A DNA stretch of 11,662 bases, taken from CAZOIA01 sp964579675. Its GTDB lineage: Bacteria; Planctomycetota; Phycisphaerae; UBA1845; PWPN01. The stretch lies in assembly GCA_964579675.1 (NCBI GenBank), contig CAZOIA010000173.1:1-11662 (forward strand), given 5' to 3'. The translations under genes and the position numbers were made by a program. A model generated the notes under the pieces. The model saw only the letters and a list, made by a program, of their open reading frames with translations. It did not search any database and was not told the DNA's origin. Of this stretch, positions 5,484 through 11,662 are shown piece after piece. Numbering within the stretch: the stretch's first letter is position 1; each line of letters starts with the position of its first letter.

Positions 5484-7382
5484 GGCCTCTGCGTGAGGTT
5501 TCTTCAGGGCAATCAGCTCCAGCAGCGTAACGGAATTCGGCCTCAACGTCTGGTCGTAAGTGAAGGTATGACCAACCACGCGTCCGGTCTGAGTCTGGGC
5601 CAATTCGGCCTCCTTCCGGTCGTGCCAGACGTTGCTGTGAGTCGCATCGATGGTCCATTCGCGCCATCGGCCGCCGGCCAGGGAGGGTGGCAGCTCGTCG
5701 ATGCTGATCCCCACGTGCCGGCGGAGGGCATACCGGTAGCTGAAGTTGACCAGGACGATCGCCAGCCGCTTGCGCCCGGCGTCCCACGATGCAACGGTGG
5801 AGACCTCGTCGTCGCCGCCGGTTACCCGGATCCATTGCCCGCTCAGGTTGTTGAAGATCTTGAGGACGTTATAGATGGGCTTGGGCGTGTTGTGCTGCAT
5901 GAGCAGGCTCCAGTCGCCTCGGAAGTTCATATCGCCCTGTTTGACGTAGAAGAAGCAGGGGCGGTCGATCCTGGCGGGGATGAACGCCCGGGTGATGCAG
6001 TCGCCGCACCAGGCCGCTCCCACCTCGTGGTCCTGCGGGCGGTCGTGCCACCACGCTTCGCTCCATTCGGTGACCATGAAGGAACCGACGCTTCTCTCGA
6101 GTTCGGGGAAATCTCTGAGGTACTCGCGAAACGCATCCACCTGTTTCACGAACACATCGGCCGGGTGAAAGTATTCGTGCCAGCTCACGAAGTCGAGCGG
6201 CAACTTCTCCTGCCGGCACCAGAGCATCAGCCCGCGGGCGAACCCTTTACCATTCCGGCAGTAGTTGTACTGCTCGGTCTCGAACGGCCCGCTGGCCAGG
6301 GCCGGTCCGCCGATCTTCGCTTTCGGGTCCGCCCGCAGCACGCCGCGGGCCGTCGCGCGGTACAGCTTGCAGTAGGCTTCAAACGTACGGACGGTACCCT
6401 GGTCCGTTGGCTCTTTGTCGAGTGCCCGGGCGTACAGCTTTTTGAACTCATCCGTGCCGGCATCGTTCGGGCCGGGCTTGATCCAGCCGGTGTTCGCTTC
6501 GTTCCAGACCTCCCAGAAGGGGATCCGCTTGCCGCGATCCAGACTGCGCCTGGCCGCCCGATAGCACAGGTCCTCCCACAAGCCGTAATCCCTGGGAGCG
6601 CTCTGTCGATTGTGGTCCTGAACCGCATCGAAGGGAATCGGCATGTAGGAGACGGCGAAGATGGGTTCGGCTCCCATTTTGCCTACGATGAAATCGACCC
6701 GGCGATCGAAATCGGACCAGTCGTAAACAAGCCGGCCGTCCTTATCCTCCTTGACCACCGGTGTGAAGACGTTGTCCATCCGAAACCATTTGAAGCCGCC
6801 CTCTTTGAGTTTCGCCGCCGTCGCATCCTCGTAGTCCGACAGGCCGCCGCCCTGGCTCAGGCCCACGAGCCCGTCCGGCACGTCGCCGATGACTCGCTTG
6901 GGGTTGACTACCAGCCTGACGCGCTGGTGGGCGCGGTCGGCGTCGATAATGACCCATTTCGCCTCGCCGAACTCGTCGCCGCCCTGGACGCGGCCATAGA
7001 CCTGCACCGCCACCTGGACCCTGGTGCCGGGCACCGCCTTCTCCGCAAGCAGCGCGAGAGCGGGGTGATCGTTGTCATACCGGGCCTGCAGTTGCCCGTT
7101 GACGTGGACCTCGCCCCCGTCGCCGCAGTTGATCTGCATGCCGACGGTCTTGTCGGCGGTCGATTCACCGTCGATCGACTCGGGAATCACGAGCTCCCCG
7201 ATCAGCCAGTGAAACCGGTTGGCGTCGGCCAACTTGTCGCCGGGCCTGATCGTCTGGGCGTCGGCGGGCATCTCTGTCGGCAGAGGCTGGCGGTGCTCAC
7301 CTGGGGGCAGGACCTTCCACTCCGCGTATGCCGCGGCGGCCATGGCCGTCAGAACCCCCAGCGACAGCAAGCGAGCCATCAT
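5475..7382 (-). CDS. secreted clan GH-A glycoside hydrolase, GH39-like, with N-terminal beta-sandwich
   Basis: A 635-aa protein with signal peptide MMARLLSLGVLTAMAAAAYA then EWK. Residues about 55-150 look like a galactose-binding-like or jelly-roll module (CGDGGEVHVNGQLQARYDND). A TIM barrel spans about 165-520: FRMDNVF near 200-206, WEVWNEANTG at 290-299 giving N294 and general acid/base E295, and MVTEWSEAWW at 436-445 giving nucleophile E439. The Asn-Glu pair on strand 4 plus Glu on strand 7 marks clan GH-A retaining enzymes; the arrangement is closest to GH39 (beta-xylosidase, alpha-L-iduronidase), though GH51 or GH79 relatives are possible. A beta domain at about 525-625 follows, as in GH39. 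Substrate is not predictable. GAGG precedes the ATGs at 7382 and 7379 (a Met-Met start); the second is better spaced from it. The last two codons and stop overlap the predicted 3' end of the intron remnant. Confidence 0.87.
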   Translation of the reverse strand: MMARLLSLGVLTAMAAAAYAEWKVLPPGEHRQPLPTEMPADAQTIRPGDKLADANRFHWLIGELVIPESIDGESTADKTVGMQINCGDGGEVHVNGQLQARYDNDHPALALLAEKAVPGTRVQVAVQVYGRVQGGDEFGEAKWVIIDADRAHQRVRLVVNPKRVIGDVPDGLVGLSQGGGLSDYEDATAAKLKEGGFKWFRMDNVFTPVVKEDKDGRLVYDWSDFDRRVDFIVGKMGAEPIFAVSYMPIPFDAVQDHNRQSAPRDYGLWEDLCYRAARRSLDRGKRIPFWEVWNEANTGWIKPGPNDAGTDEFKKLYARALDKEPTDQGTVRTFEAYCKLYRATARGVLRADPKAKIGGPALASGPFETEQYNYCRNGKGFARGLMLWCRQEKLPLDFVSWHEYFHPADVFVKQVDAFREYLRDFPELERSVGSFMVTEWSEAWWHDRPQDHEVGAAWCGDCITRAFIPARIDRPCFFYVKQGDMNFRGDWSLLMQHNTPKPIYNVLKIFNNLSGQWIRVTGGDDEVSTVASWDAGRKRLAIVLVNFSYRYALRRHVGISIDELPPSLAGGRWREWTIDATHSNVWHDRKEAELAQTQTGRVVGHTFTYDQTLRPNSVTLLELIALKKPHAEAVE

Positions 7383-7505
7383 TCACCTCTTCTTCCTCGC
7401 AACCCTGTCCACCGGTCTTACGCAAACGGCCCGACCGGGGTGCGTGAGTTCGTCCGGACCCGTATGCTATGATATCGCGCGTAAGCATTCTACCCGGGCT
7501 TGGCT

Positions 7506-7525
7506 TTGAGTAGGAGCATACTCAA
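7506..7525 (+). promoter_or_regulatory. hairpin carrying the Shine-Dalgarno in its loop (lipoprotein gene leader)
   Basis: TTGAGTA (7506-7512) and TACTCAA (7519-7525) form a perfect 7-bp stem. The six-base loop GGAGCA (7513-7518) contains the only good Shine-Dalgarno, GGAG. The stem ends two bases before the ATG at 7528. Unfolded, GGAG is 11 nt from the ATG, longer than ideal; folding would bring the two closer. The palindrome could instead be a protein-binding operator. The rest of 7383-7527 is a divergent intergenic region with only a weak -10 candidate (TATGAT, 7468-7473) and no clear -35. Confidence 0.5.
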
Positions 7526-7527
7526 CA

Positions 7528-8241
7528 ATGCGGCCCCGGCTTGAGAAGGTGATCGTGGTGGGGATATCGGTATTGATGATTGGCTGCGGGCGGGAGCCCG
7601 AGCCGGCGACGAAATACAAACCGCGAGAGCGCCCCCGGTTCACCAGGCCGACGGCGGCCACGCGGCCAGCGGAGATCGTGAGCGGTGCCCCGTCGGGGCT
7701 GGCACCGCCCCATACGCTGGATGCAGACCCGGCGACCGGTACGTCCCTGCCGGCGGGTCTCTCATCGACCGCGTCAGGCCCTCCGGCCGACGTGATGCTG
7801 TCGTTTACCGCACCCGAACGCTGGGTCGAAAAGGAGCCGCGCTTCATGACGACCGCGGTCTATGCGTTGCCCGCGGTGGAAGGTGATCCGGAAGATGCGG
7901 ACCTGGCGGTTTCATTCCTTGGCCGGTTTGTGCCGCTGCAGAGGAACGTCGATCGATGGTGCGGGCAGTTCGAGTTCCGCGACGGGAGGAGCTGTTCGGA
8001 CGTGGTTCAGCAGCGAACCCTGGAAGGCACGAAGTATCCAACCACGATCGTTGACATCTCGGGCAGTTACCGGGGCGGCTCGATAACGGGGGCGGCGGGC
8101 CCGGCCCGGCCGGGGTACCGAATGCTGGCGGCTGAGATCCGCACGCCCGCCAGACCCTGGTACGTCAAGCTGCTCGGCCCGGCCAGGACGGTGGCTCATT
8201 GGGAGGAGTCGTTCCTGAGGTTTGTTGGCCAGGCGGAGTGA
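7528..8241 (+). CDS. putative lipoprotein of unknown function, planctomycete-type conserved domain
   Basis: A 237-aa protein starting at ATG 7528. Residues 1-19 form a lipoprotein signal: charged MRPRLEK, a hydrophobic stretch, and a lipobox MIGC with C20 as the lipidated residue, so membrane anchoring is expected. Residues about 22-87 are a Pro/Ala/Thr-rich, probably disordered spacer. Residues about 88-235 form a compact domain with W99, a tract resembling AVYALPAVEGDPEDADLAVS (about 110-129), NVDRWCGQFEFRDG (about 139-152), a TTIVDISGSY strand, PGYRMLAAEI and PWYVKLLGPARTV. I associate this pattern with hypothetical proteins common in planctomycetes, but I know no characterised member and assign no function. 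It is followed one base later by rnhA, whose Shine-Dalgarno lies in this gene's last codons, so the pair is probably translationally coupled. Confidence 0.85.
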   Translation: MRPRLEKVIVVGISVLMIGCGREPEPATKYKPRERPRFTRPTAATRPAEIVSGAPSGLAPPHTLDADPATGTSLPAGLSSTASGPPADVMLSFTAPERWVEKEPRFMTTAVYALPAVEGDPEDADLAVSFLGRFVPLQRNVDRWCGQFEFRDGRSCSDVVQQRTLEGTKYPTTIVDISGSYRGGSITGAAGPARPGYRMLAAEIRTPARPWYVKLLGPARTVAHWEESFLRFVGQAE

Positions 8242-8242
8242 G

Positions 8243-8743
8243 ATGAAGCAGGTCACTATCTACAGCGACGGAGCGTGCGAGGGGAACCCGGGCCCGGGGG
8301 GCTGGGCCGCAGTGCTGATCCACAAGCGGGCCCGGCGGGAAATCACCGGTGCGTGTCCAGCCAGCACCAACAATCGAATGGAGCTGACCGCGGCGATCGA
8401 AGCGCTGCGAGCACTAAAGGAACCTTGCGAGGTCGATTTTCATACCGATTCGCAATACGTGCAGCGGGGGATGAGCAGTTGGCTTGCCCAGTGGAAGGCA
8501 AAGGGGTGGCGCCGGGGGAAAAAGCCGGTCAAGAATCTGGACCTCTGGCAGGCGCTCGATGCCGAAGCGAGCCGGCACAAGGTGCGTTGGCACTGGGTCA
8601 GGGGTCATGCGAATGAGCCGGAGAACGAGCGCTGCGACGAGTTGGCTGTCCGGGCGGTCGCGAAGTTGCGGGCTGAACTTGGCCCGGCGGCGCTGGCGAA
8701 GATGTTGCGCGAGTTCCAGGCCGACCGGAACGGGCTTTTCTGA
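8243..8743 (+). CDS. rnhA: ribonuclease HI
   Basis: A 166-aa enzyme that cleaves the RNA strand of RNA-DNA hybrids in the cytoplasm, removing R-loops and primers. All four acidic metal-binding residues are present: D9 (YSDGACEGNPGPGGW), E47 (NNRMELTAAIEAL), D69 (HTDSQY) and D132 (RCDELA). The catalytic-loop histidine is H122 (VRGHANEPENE), matching E. coli H124. The handle region is intact (WKAKGWRRGKK, about 84-94). ATG 8243 is chosen over the in-frame TTG at 8222 because the family N-terminus is MKQVTIYSDGA and GGCGGAG sits just upstream at 8233-8239 within the end of the lipoprotein gene. The lipoprotein TGA (8239-8241) is one base before this ATG. The C-terminal extension after about residue 142 is slightly longer than in E. 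coli (155 aa). Confidence 0.97.
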   Translation: MKQVTIYSDGACEGNPGPGGWAAVLIHKRARREITGACPASTNNRMELTAAIEALRALKEPCEVDFHTDSQYVQRGMSSWLAQWKAKGWRRGKKPVKNLDLWQALDAEASRHKVRWHWVRGHANEPENERCDELAVRAVAKLRAELGPAALAKMLREFQADRNGLF

Positions 8744-8754
8744 ACGGGTGAAGC

Positions 8755-8781
8755 CAAGAAACGGCCCTGGCGGTTTTCTTG
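8755..8781. terminator. possible bidirectional terminator between rnhA and rpiB
   Basis: CAAGAAA (8755-8761) and TTTCTTG (8775-8781) are perfect complements separated by a GC-rich 13-base centre. The site is in the 69-bp gap between the convergent rnhA and rpiB genes, where a shared terminator is expected. The A/T-rich arm gives A-rich upstream and T-rich downstream sequence on both strands, as in some bidirectional terminators, but the stem core is weak. Confidence 0.35.
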
Positions 8782-8812
8782 CGGCGTTCCCGGATGCTCG
8801 TTCAGGGGTGCT

Positions 8813-9259
8813 CTAGACTTCTTGCCGTTCGTATTCGGCGATCTTCTGGACACGCCGCTCGTGCCGGCCCCCCTCGAAGGCGGCATTGAGCCACACTTCC
8901 ACGATGCGGCGGGTCAGCTCCTCGCCGACCAGGTCGGCGGGCAGGCAGAGGACGTTGGCGTTGTTGTGTCGGCGTGCCATTTCCGCGGTCAGCTCATCGT
9001 GGCAGCAGGCGGCCCGGATACCCCGCACCTTGTTCGCGGTGATCGACATGCCGATCCCGGTTCCGCAGAAGAGGATGCCCATGTCGGCCTCCCCGGAGGT
9101 GACCTCCTTGCAGGTCGGGTAGGCGAAATCCGGGTAGTCGCAACTGGCGGGGTTGTCGGTCCCAGTGTCCTGTACTTCGTACCCCTTGGAAATCAGCATG
9201 GCCTTGACCTTCTCCTTGGCCTGGTAACCTCGATGATCTGATCCGATCGCTACTCTCAA
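8813..9259 (-). CDS. rpiB: ribose-5-phosphate isomerase B (RpiB/LacAB family)
   Basis: A 148-aa cytoplasmic sugar-phosphate isomerase interconverting ribose 5-phosphate and ribulose 5-phosphate in the pentose phosphate pathway. Visible residues are SDHRG at 7-11 (D8, H9), YPDFA at 42-46, the catalytic C65 followed by the anion hole GTGIG (66-70), and H98 in RRHNNAN, with GGRHERRV near 130-137. Length matches E. coli RpiB. The start is TTG (9257-9259): it gives the family N-terminus MRVAIGSDHRG, and AAGGAG lies about 8 nt upstream inside the preceding gene. A longer in-frame start at 9313 would add residues coded within that gene and is rejected. The TTG overlaps the upstream TGA (9256-9258) as TTGA, a coupling arrangement. 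In Bacillus the equivalent gene is ywlF, next to ywlE. Confidence 0.96.
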   Translation of the reverse strand: MRVAIGSDHRGYQAKEKVKAMLISKGYEVQDTGTDNPASCDYPDFAYPTCKEVTSGEADMGILFCGTGIGMSITANKVRGIRAACCHDELTAEMARRHNNANVLCLPADLVGEELTRRIVEVWLNAAFEGGRHERRVQKIAEYERQEV

Positions 9260-10377
9260 AGTGAGATCTCCTTCAGCCGGCGGCGCAGGGCCTTCTCGAT
9301 GCGCTCCGCGCACCTGGCGTAGACGGCATTGTCTCCGCCGATGGGGTCTTCGATATCCACCTCGTCTATTCGCATGGTCCGGTCACGGGCGTCCGCGGAT
9401 TTGCTGATTACCGTGTCCACGTGGCCGCCAGTCATGGCAAGTATGTGGTCGGCGCGGTTGATCTGGTCCAGGGCGAGCGGTTTCGCGACGTGCCCGGTGA
9501 TGTCGATGCCTCGGGTTCGCATCGCCTCGACCGCGCCGGGAGAGGCAGCGCCGCCGGAAGCAGCGCCCGTGCCCGCCGACTCGACATGGTAGCCTCGGGC
9601 CGCCAGCTCGTGCTCCCGGCACCCCAGGTGCTCGGCCAGGATTCGGCGAAGCAGGCCCTCGCCCATGGGGCTCCGGCAGGTGTTGCCGGTGCACACCAGC
9701 AGGATGTTGACGCTCGTCAACCGCTGGATGGTCTGCCTGTCGAGCACGCCTTCCCGCACGATGTGGTAGCCGGTAGCGTTCAGGTGAACGATCGTCGAGG
9801 GCTTGGCGTAGCGCGTCTTCCCGCCGTCGAGCACCAGGTCAACCCGGCCGTCGAGCGCGGCCAGTGCCCCGTCGGCATCGACGGGGGCGGACGCCCCGGC
9901 GGGGTTGGCGCTGGCGGCGACGACCGGCTCCCGGGCCTCGGTCAGCAGGCAGGCGGCCCTGCGGTCGTCCGGGCAGCGAATGCCGATCGTGCCGTTGTGG
10001 TACATTGCTCCGGCGTGGTCGGTCGAGGTCTCGCGGATGACCGGGACGGCCTGAATCTCGCCGACCTGGAAGATGAGCGTGAGCGGACCGGGCCAGGCCC
10101 GTTCCGTAAGTCGGCGGCCCAGACCCCTGAGATCAGGCACGAATCGCCCGACAGCCGACCGTTCGCCTATATGGACAGTGAAGGGTCTGTCGTCACCGCG
10201 CTGCTTGACCTCGCGAAGCCGGGCCATCGCGGCCGGGTTCGTTACGCTGGCCCCGAGGCCGTAGACCGTCTCGGTCGGGAAAACCACCAGCCCGCCGGCG
10301 GCCAGACATCGGGCCCCCTCCCGGATCGCGTTCCGGTATTCCCCCTCGCCGCCGAGTTTGAGTACCTTGGTGTTCAT
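9256..10377 (-). CDS. fusion: threonylcarbamoyl-AMP synthase (YrdC/Sua5) + YwlE-type low-MW phosphatase
   Basis: A single 373-aa frame joins two enzymes. Residues 1-215 are a YrdC/Sua5 domain, which makes threonylcarbamoyl-AMP from threonine, bicarbonate and ATP for the t6A37 modification of ANN-decoding tRNAs. Its marks are FPTETVYGLG (33-42), KQRGDDRPF (58-66), AWPGPLTLI (94-102), SANPAGA (156-162) and KPSTIV (192-197). Residues 222-373 are a low-molecular-weight tyrosine phosphatase fold: the P-loop CTGNTCRS has nucleophile C229, T233 and R235, and the general acid is D344 in DIEDP. Thr in the fifth loop position is the mark of YwlE protein-arginine phosphatases rather than tyrosine phosphatases. 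The linker is only about 10 residues and there is no internal start at the junction. ATG 10377 gives the expected YrdC N-terminus and lies 25 nt past a strong promoter. Frame upstream of it is antisense to the next gene. Confidence 0.94.
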   Translation of the reverse strand: MNTKVLKLGGEGEYRNAIREGARCLAAGGLVVFPTETVYGLGASVTNPAAMARLREVKQRGDDRPFTVHIGERSAVGRFVPDLRGLGRRLTERAWPGPLTLIFQVGEIQAVPVIRETSTDHAGAMYHNGTIGIRCPDDRRAACLLTEAREPVVAASANPAGASAPVDADGALAALDGRVDLVLDGGKTRYAKPSTIVHLNATGYHIVREGVLDRQTIQRLTSVNILLVCTGNTCRSPMGEGLLRRILAEHLGCREHELAARGYHVESAGTGAASGGAASPGAVEAMRTRGIDITGHVAKPLALDQINRADHILAMTGGHVDTVISKSADARDRTMRIDEVDIEDPIGGDNAVYARCAERIEKALRRRLKEISL

Positions 10378-10408
10378 TCGCCTCGCCAGTCGCCGTCGGA
10401 GCCCGTTG

Positions 10409-10437
10409 ATTATCAAGACCCCGGCGACGGCTGTCAA
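10409..10437 (-). promoter_or_regulatory. near-consensus sigma-70 promoter for the YrdC-YwlE/rpiB operon
   Basis: On the minus strand the -35 is TTGACA (10437-10432, perfect) and the -10 is GATAAT (10414-10409, 5 of 6), with a 17-bp spacer. The predicted start near 10402 leaves a leader of about 25 nt before the ATG at 10377. This is the clearest promoter in the window. The rest of the 210-bp divergent gap (10378-10587) shows only a weak plus-strand -10 candidate, TATCAT at 10545-10550, with no good -35. Confidence 0.72.
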
Positions 10438-10587
10438 GAAAGCGGCAAACCTGGTAATCGGCGATCGCTGGGCGGGCCGCGCGCGAGCATTGTGCCGCTT
10501 GCAGACGGCGGCGGTCGGTTCGTGCAGGAAATCACACCTTCGTGTATCATAAGAGACTACGCTATGTCCATCAGCGGAGAACGTGAA

Positions 10588-11662
10588 ATGGTTCGTCTGG
10601 CAATCCCGGTCTCGTTCCTTGTTGCTGTGAGCGCCGCCGTGTGGGCTGCAGAGCCCGCCGCCACCACCAGTTCCCCCGCCGTCTGTGCCAAGGACGACGG
10701 ATACCGGGGGATCTGGTATTCGAATCAGCCGTCGGGCGACCAGTTCAAATACAAGTACAGCGGCGGGCTGGGCACCTACTGCGCCAAGCACATACCGATA
10801 GCCTGCTACGCCGACAAGGCGGACAAGACCTTCTTCGTCTATGGGGGGATGCCGAAGGACGGCCACACGTCCAAAGCCAAGCGCATGCTGCTGATCATGG
10901 TGTCCTATTACGACCACAAGACCGGACTTGTCCCGCGACCGACCATTCTGATGGACAAGAAGACCGCCGATGCTCACGACAACCCGACGATCATGCTCGA
11001 TGAGCAGGGTCACGTGTGGGTCTTCGTGGCGGCCCACGGGACGGCGCGCCCGGCCTACATCTTCAAGAGCGTCCGCCCCTACGATGTCGATGCGTTCCAG
11101 CTTGTCCGGAAGACGAACTTCTCCTACCCGCAGCCCTGGTACCTGGACGGCCGGGGGTTCCTGTTCCTGCACACCCGTTACGTCGAGGGTCGGCGGCAAC
11201 TCTACGCGATGACCAGCGAGGACGGTATCGACTGGACGGAGCCCCGGCTGCTGGCTGCGATCGACCGCGGTCACTACCAGATCAGTTGGCGGCACGGGAA
11301 CAAGGTCGGGACCGCCTTCAACTATCATCCTCAAAAGGGCGGCCTGAACGCCCGCACCAACCTGTATTACATGGAGAGCCGGGACTTCGGCAAAACGTGG
11401 CGAAACGCCCGGGGCAACAAGCTCGATCTGCCGTTGCGATCGGTGGACAACGAGGCACTGGTGCAGGATTACAAGAGGCTGAAGCGGTTGGCCTATCTGA
11501 AGGATCTCACGTTCGATCCCCTGGGCAATCCGATCATCCTGTACGTCACGAGCCGGGGCTTTGAAGCCGGCCCCAAGAACAGTCCCCGCAAATGGATGAC
11601 GGCCCGGTGGACGGCCAGGGAATGGGAACTGACCGGCCTGATCCGGTCCGACAACAACTACG
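10588..11662 (+). CDS. secreted BNR-4 repeat (sialidase-fold) protein, 3' partial
   Basis: The frame opens at ATG 10588 and stays open to the window end, giving 358 residues. GGAG (10576-10579) lies 8 nt upstream and favours this start over the in-frame ATG at 10564. Residues 1-20 are a signal peptide (MVRLAIPVSFLVAVSAAVWA then AEP), so the product is exported. The mature part matches my recollection of the BNR_4 family: GYRGIWYSNQPSGDQFKYKY (38-57), GGLGTYCAKHIP (59-70), SYYDHKTG (106-113), DAHDNPTIMLDE (128-139), SYPQPWY (179-185), FNYHPQKGGLNARTNLYYM (244-262), and one canonical Asp-box SRDFGKTW (264-271). TSEDGIDW (209-216) is a degenerate second. This is a beta-propeller fold shared with sialidases and other glycan-active enzymes. 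Whether it is catalytic, and on what, is unknown. It is transcribed divergently from the YrdC-YwlE gene. Confidence 0.92.
   Translation, partial: MVRLAIPVSFLVAVSAAVWAAEPAATTSSPAVCAKDDGYRGIWYSNQPSGDQFKYKYSGGLGTYCAKHIPIACYADKADKTFFVYGGMPKDGHTSKAKRMLLIMVSYYDHKTGLVPRPTILMDKKTADAHDNPTIMLDEQGHVWVFVAAHGTARPAYIFKSVRPYDVDAFQLVRKTNFSYPQPWYLDGRGFLFLHTRYVEGRRQLYAMTSEDGIDWTEPRLLAAIDRGHYQISWRHGNKVGTAFNYHPQKGGLNARTNLYYMESRDFGKTWRNARGNKLDLPLRSVDNEALVQDYKRLKRLAYLKDLTFDPLGNPIILYVTSRGFEAGPKNSPRKWMTARWTAREWELTGLIRSDNNY

Noticed and set aside
4920..7472. 850-codon open frame on the plus strand
   Set aside because: It is antisense to the SDR and glycoside hydrolase genes, which carry full catalytic motifs. Its translation has no recognisable domain and is an effect of high GC.
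10378..11334. Upstream extension of the YrdC-YwlE frame by about 319 codons
   Set aside because: It is antisense to the BNR-4 gene, and the promoter at 10409-10437 and the YrdC family N-terminus place the start at 10377.
10641..11564. Two plus-strand open frames of 120 and 182 codons at the right end
   Set aside because: They are out of frame with the BNR-4 protein, which is open from 10588 to the window end and has clear family motifs.
1..11662. CRISPR arrays, tRNA or rRNA genes, transposases, integrases, toxin-antitoxin or defence genes
   Set aside because: No repeat-spacer periodicity, no tRNA-like cloverleaf and no proteins of these classes were seen on either strand. The only mobile trace is the intron fragment at 5408-5483.

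Overview
The window looks like a chromosomal piece of a high-GC, Gram-negative-type bacterium, most likely a Planctomycetota member (Phycisphaerae-like or relatives). This is inference from the gene content: exported carbohydrate-active proteins, an exported serpin, a proline-rich lipoprotein of a type I associate with planctomycetes, and a YrdC/phosphatase fusion. No marker gene fixes the lineage. No rRNA, tRNA, CRISPR array, integrase or transposase was found.

Layout. 1-903 (+): 3' part of a DegT-type PLP sugar aminotransferase. 904-1325: non-coding, with two small palindromes. 1326-3152 (+): methionyl-tRNA synthetase with an in-frame 3 x 21-bp tandem repeat near its C-terminus. 3265-4497 (+): exported serpin with a probable promoter of its own. 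4640-5368 (-): short-chain dehydrogenase. 5408-5483 (+): orphan 3' end (domains V and VI) of a group II intron, lying between two minus-strand genes and reaching into the last codons of one. 5475-7382 (-): secreted clan GH-A (GH39-like) glycoside hydrolase. 7528-8241 (+): lipoprotein of unknown function with its ribosome binding site in a hairpin loop. 8243-8743 (+): RNase HI, one base downstream. 8813-9259 (-): ribose-5-phosphate isomerase B, whose TTG start overlaps the stop of 9256-10377 (-), a fusion of threonylcarbamoyl-AMP synthase (YrdC/Sua5) with a YwlE-type phosphatase. A near-consensus sigma-70 promoter at 10409-10437 drives this pair. 10588-11662 (+): secreted BNR-4 (sialidase-fold) protein, running off the end.

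How the genes work together. The fusion plus rpiB reproduces the Bacillus subtilis ywlC-ywlE-ywlF neighbourhood with the first two genes joined. The rest looks like a mix of housekeeping genes (metG, rnhA, rpiB) and envelope or polysaccharide functions (aminotransferase, GH39-like enzyme, BNR-4 protein, serpin). I see no obvious new defence or biosynthetic system. The most notable items are the orphan intron 3' end, the YrdC-YwlE fusion, the repeat in MetRS and the hairpin-borne RBS.
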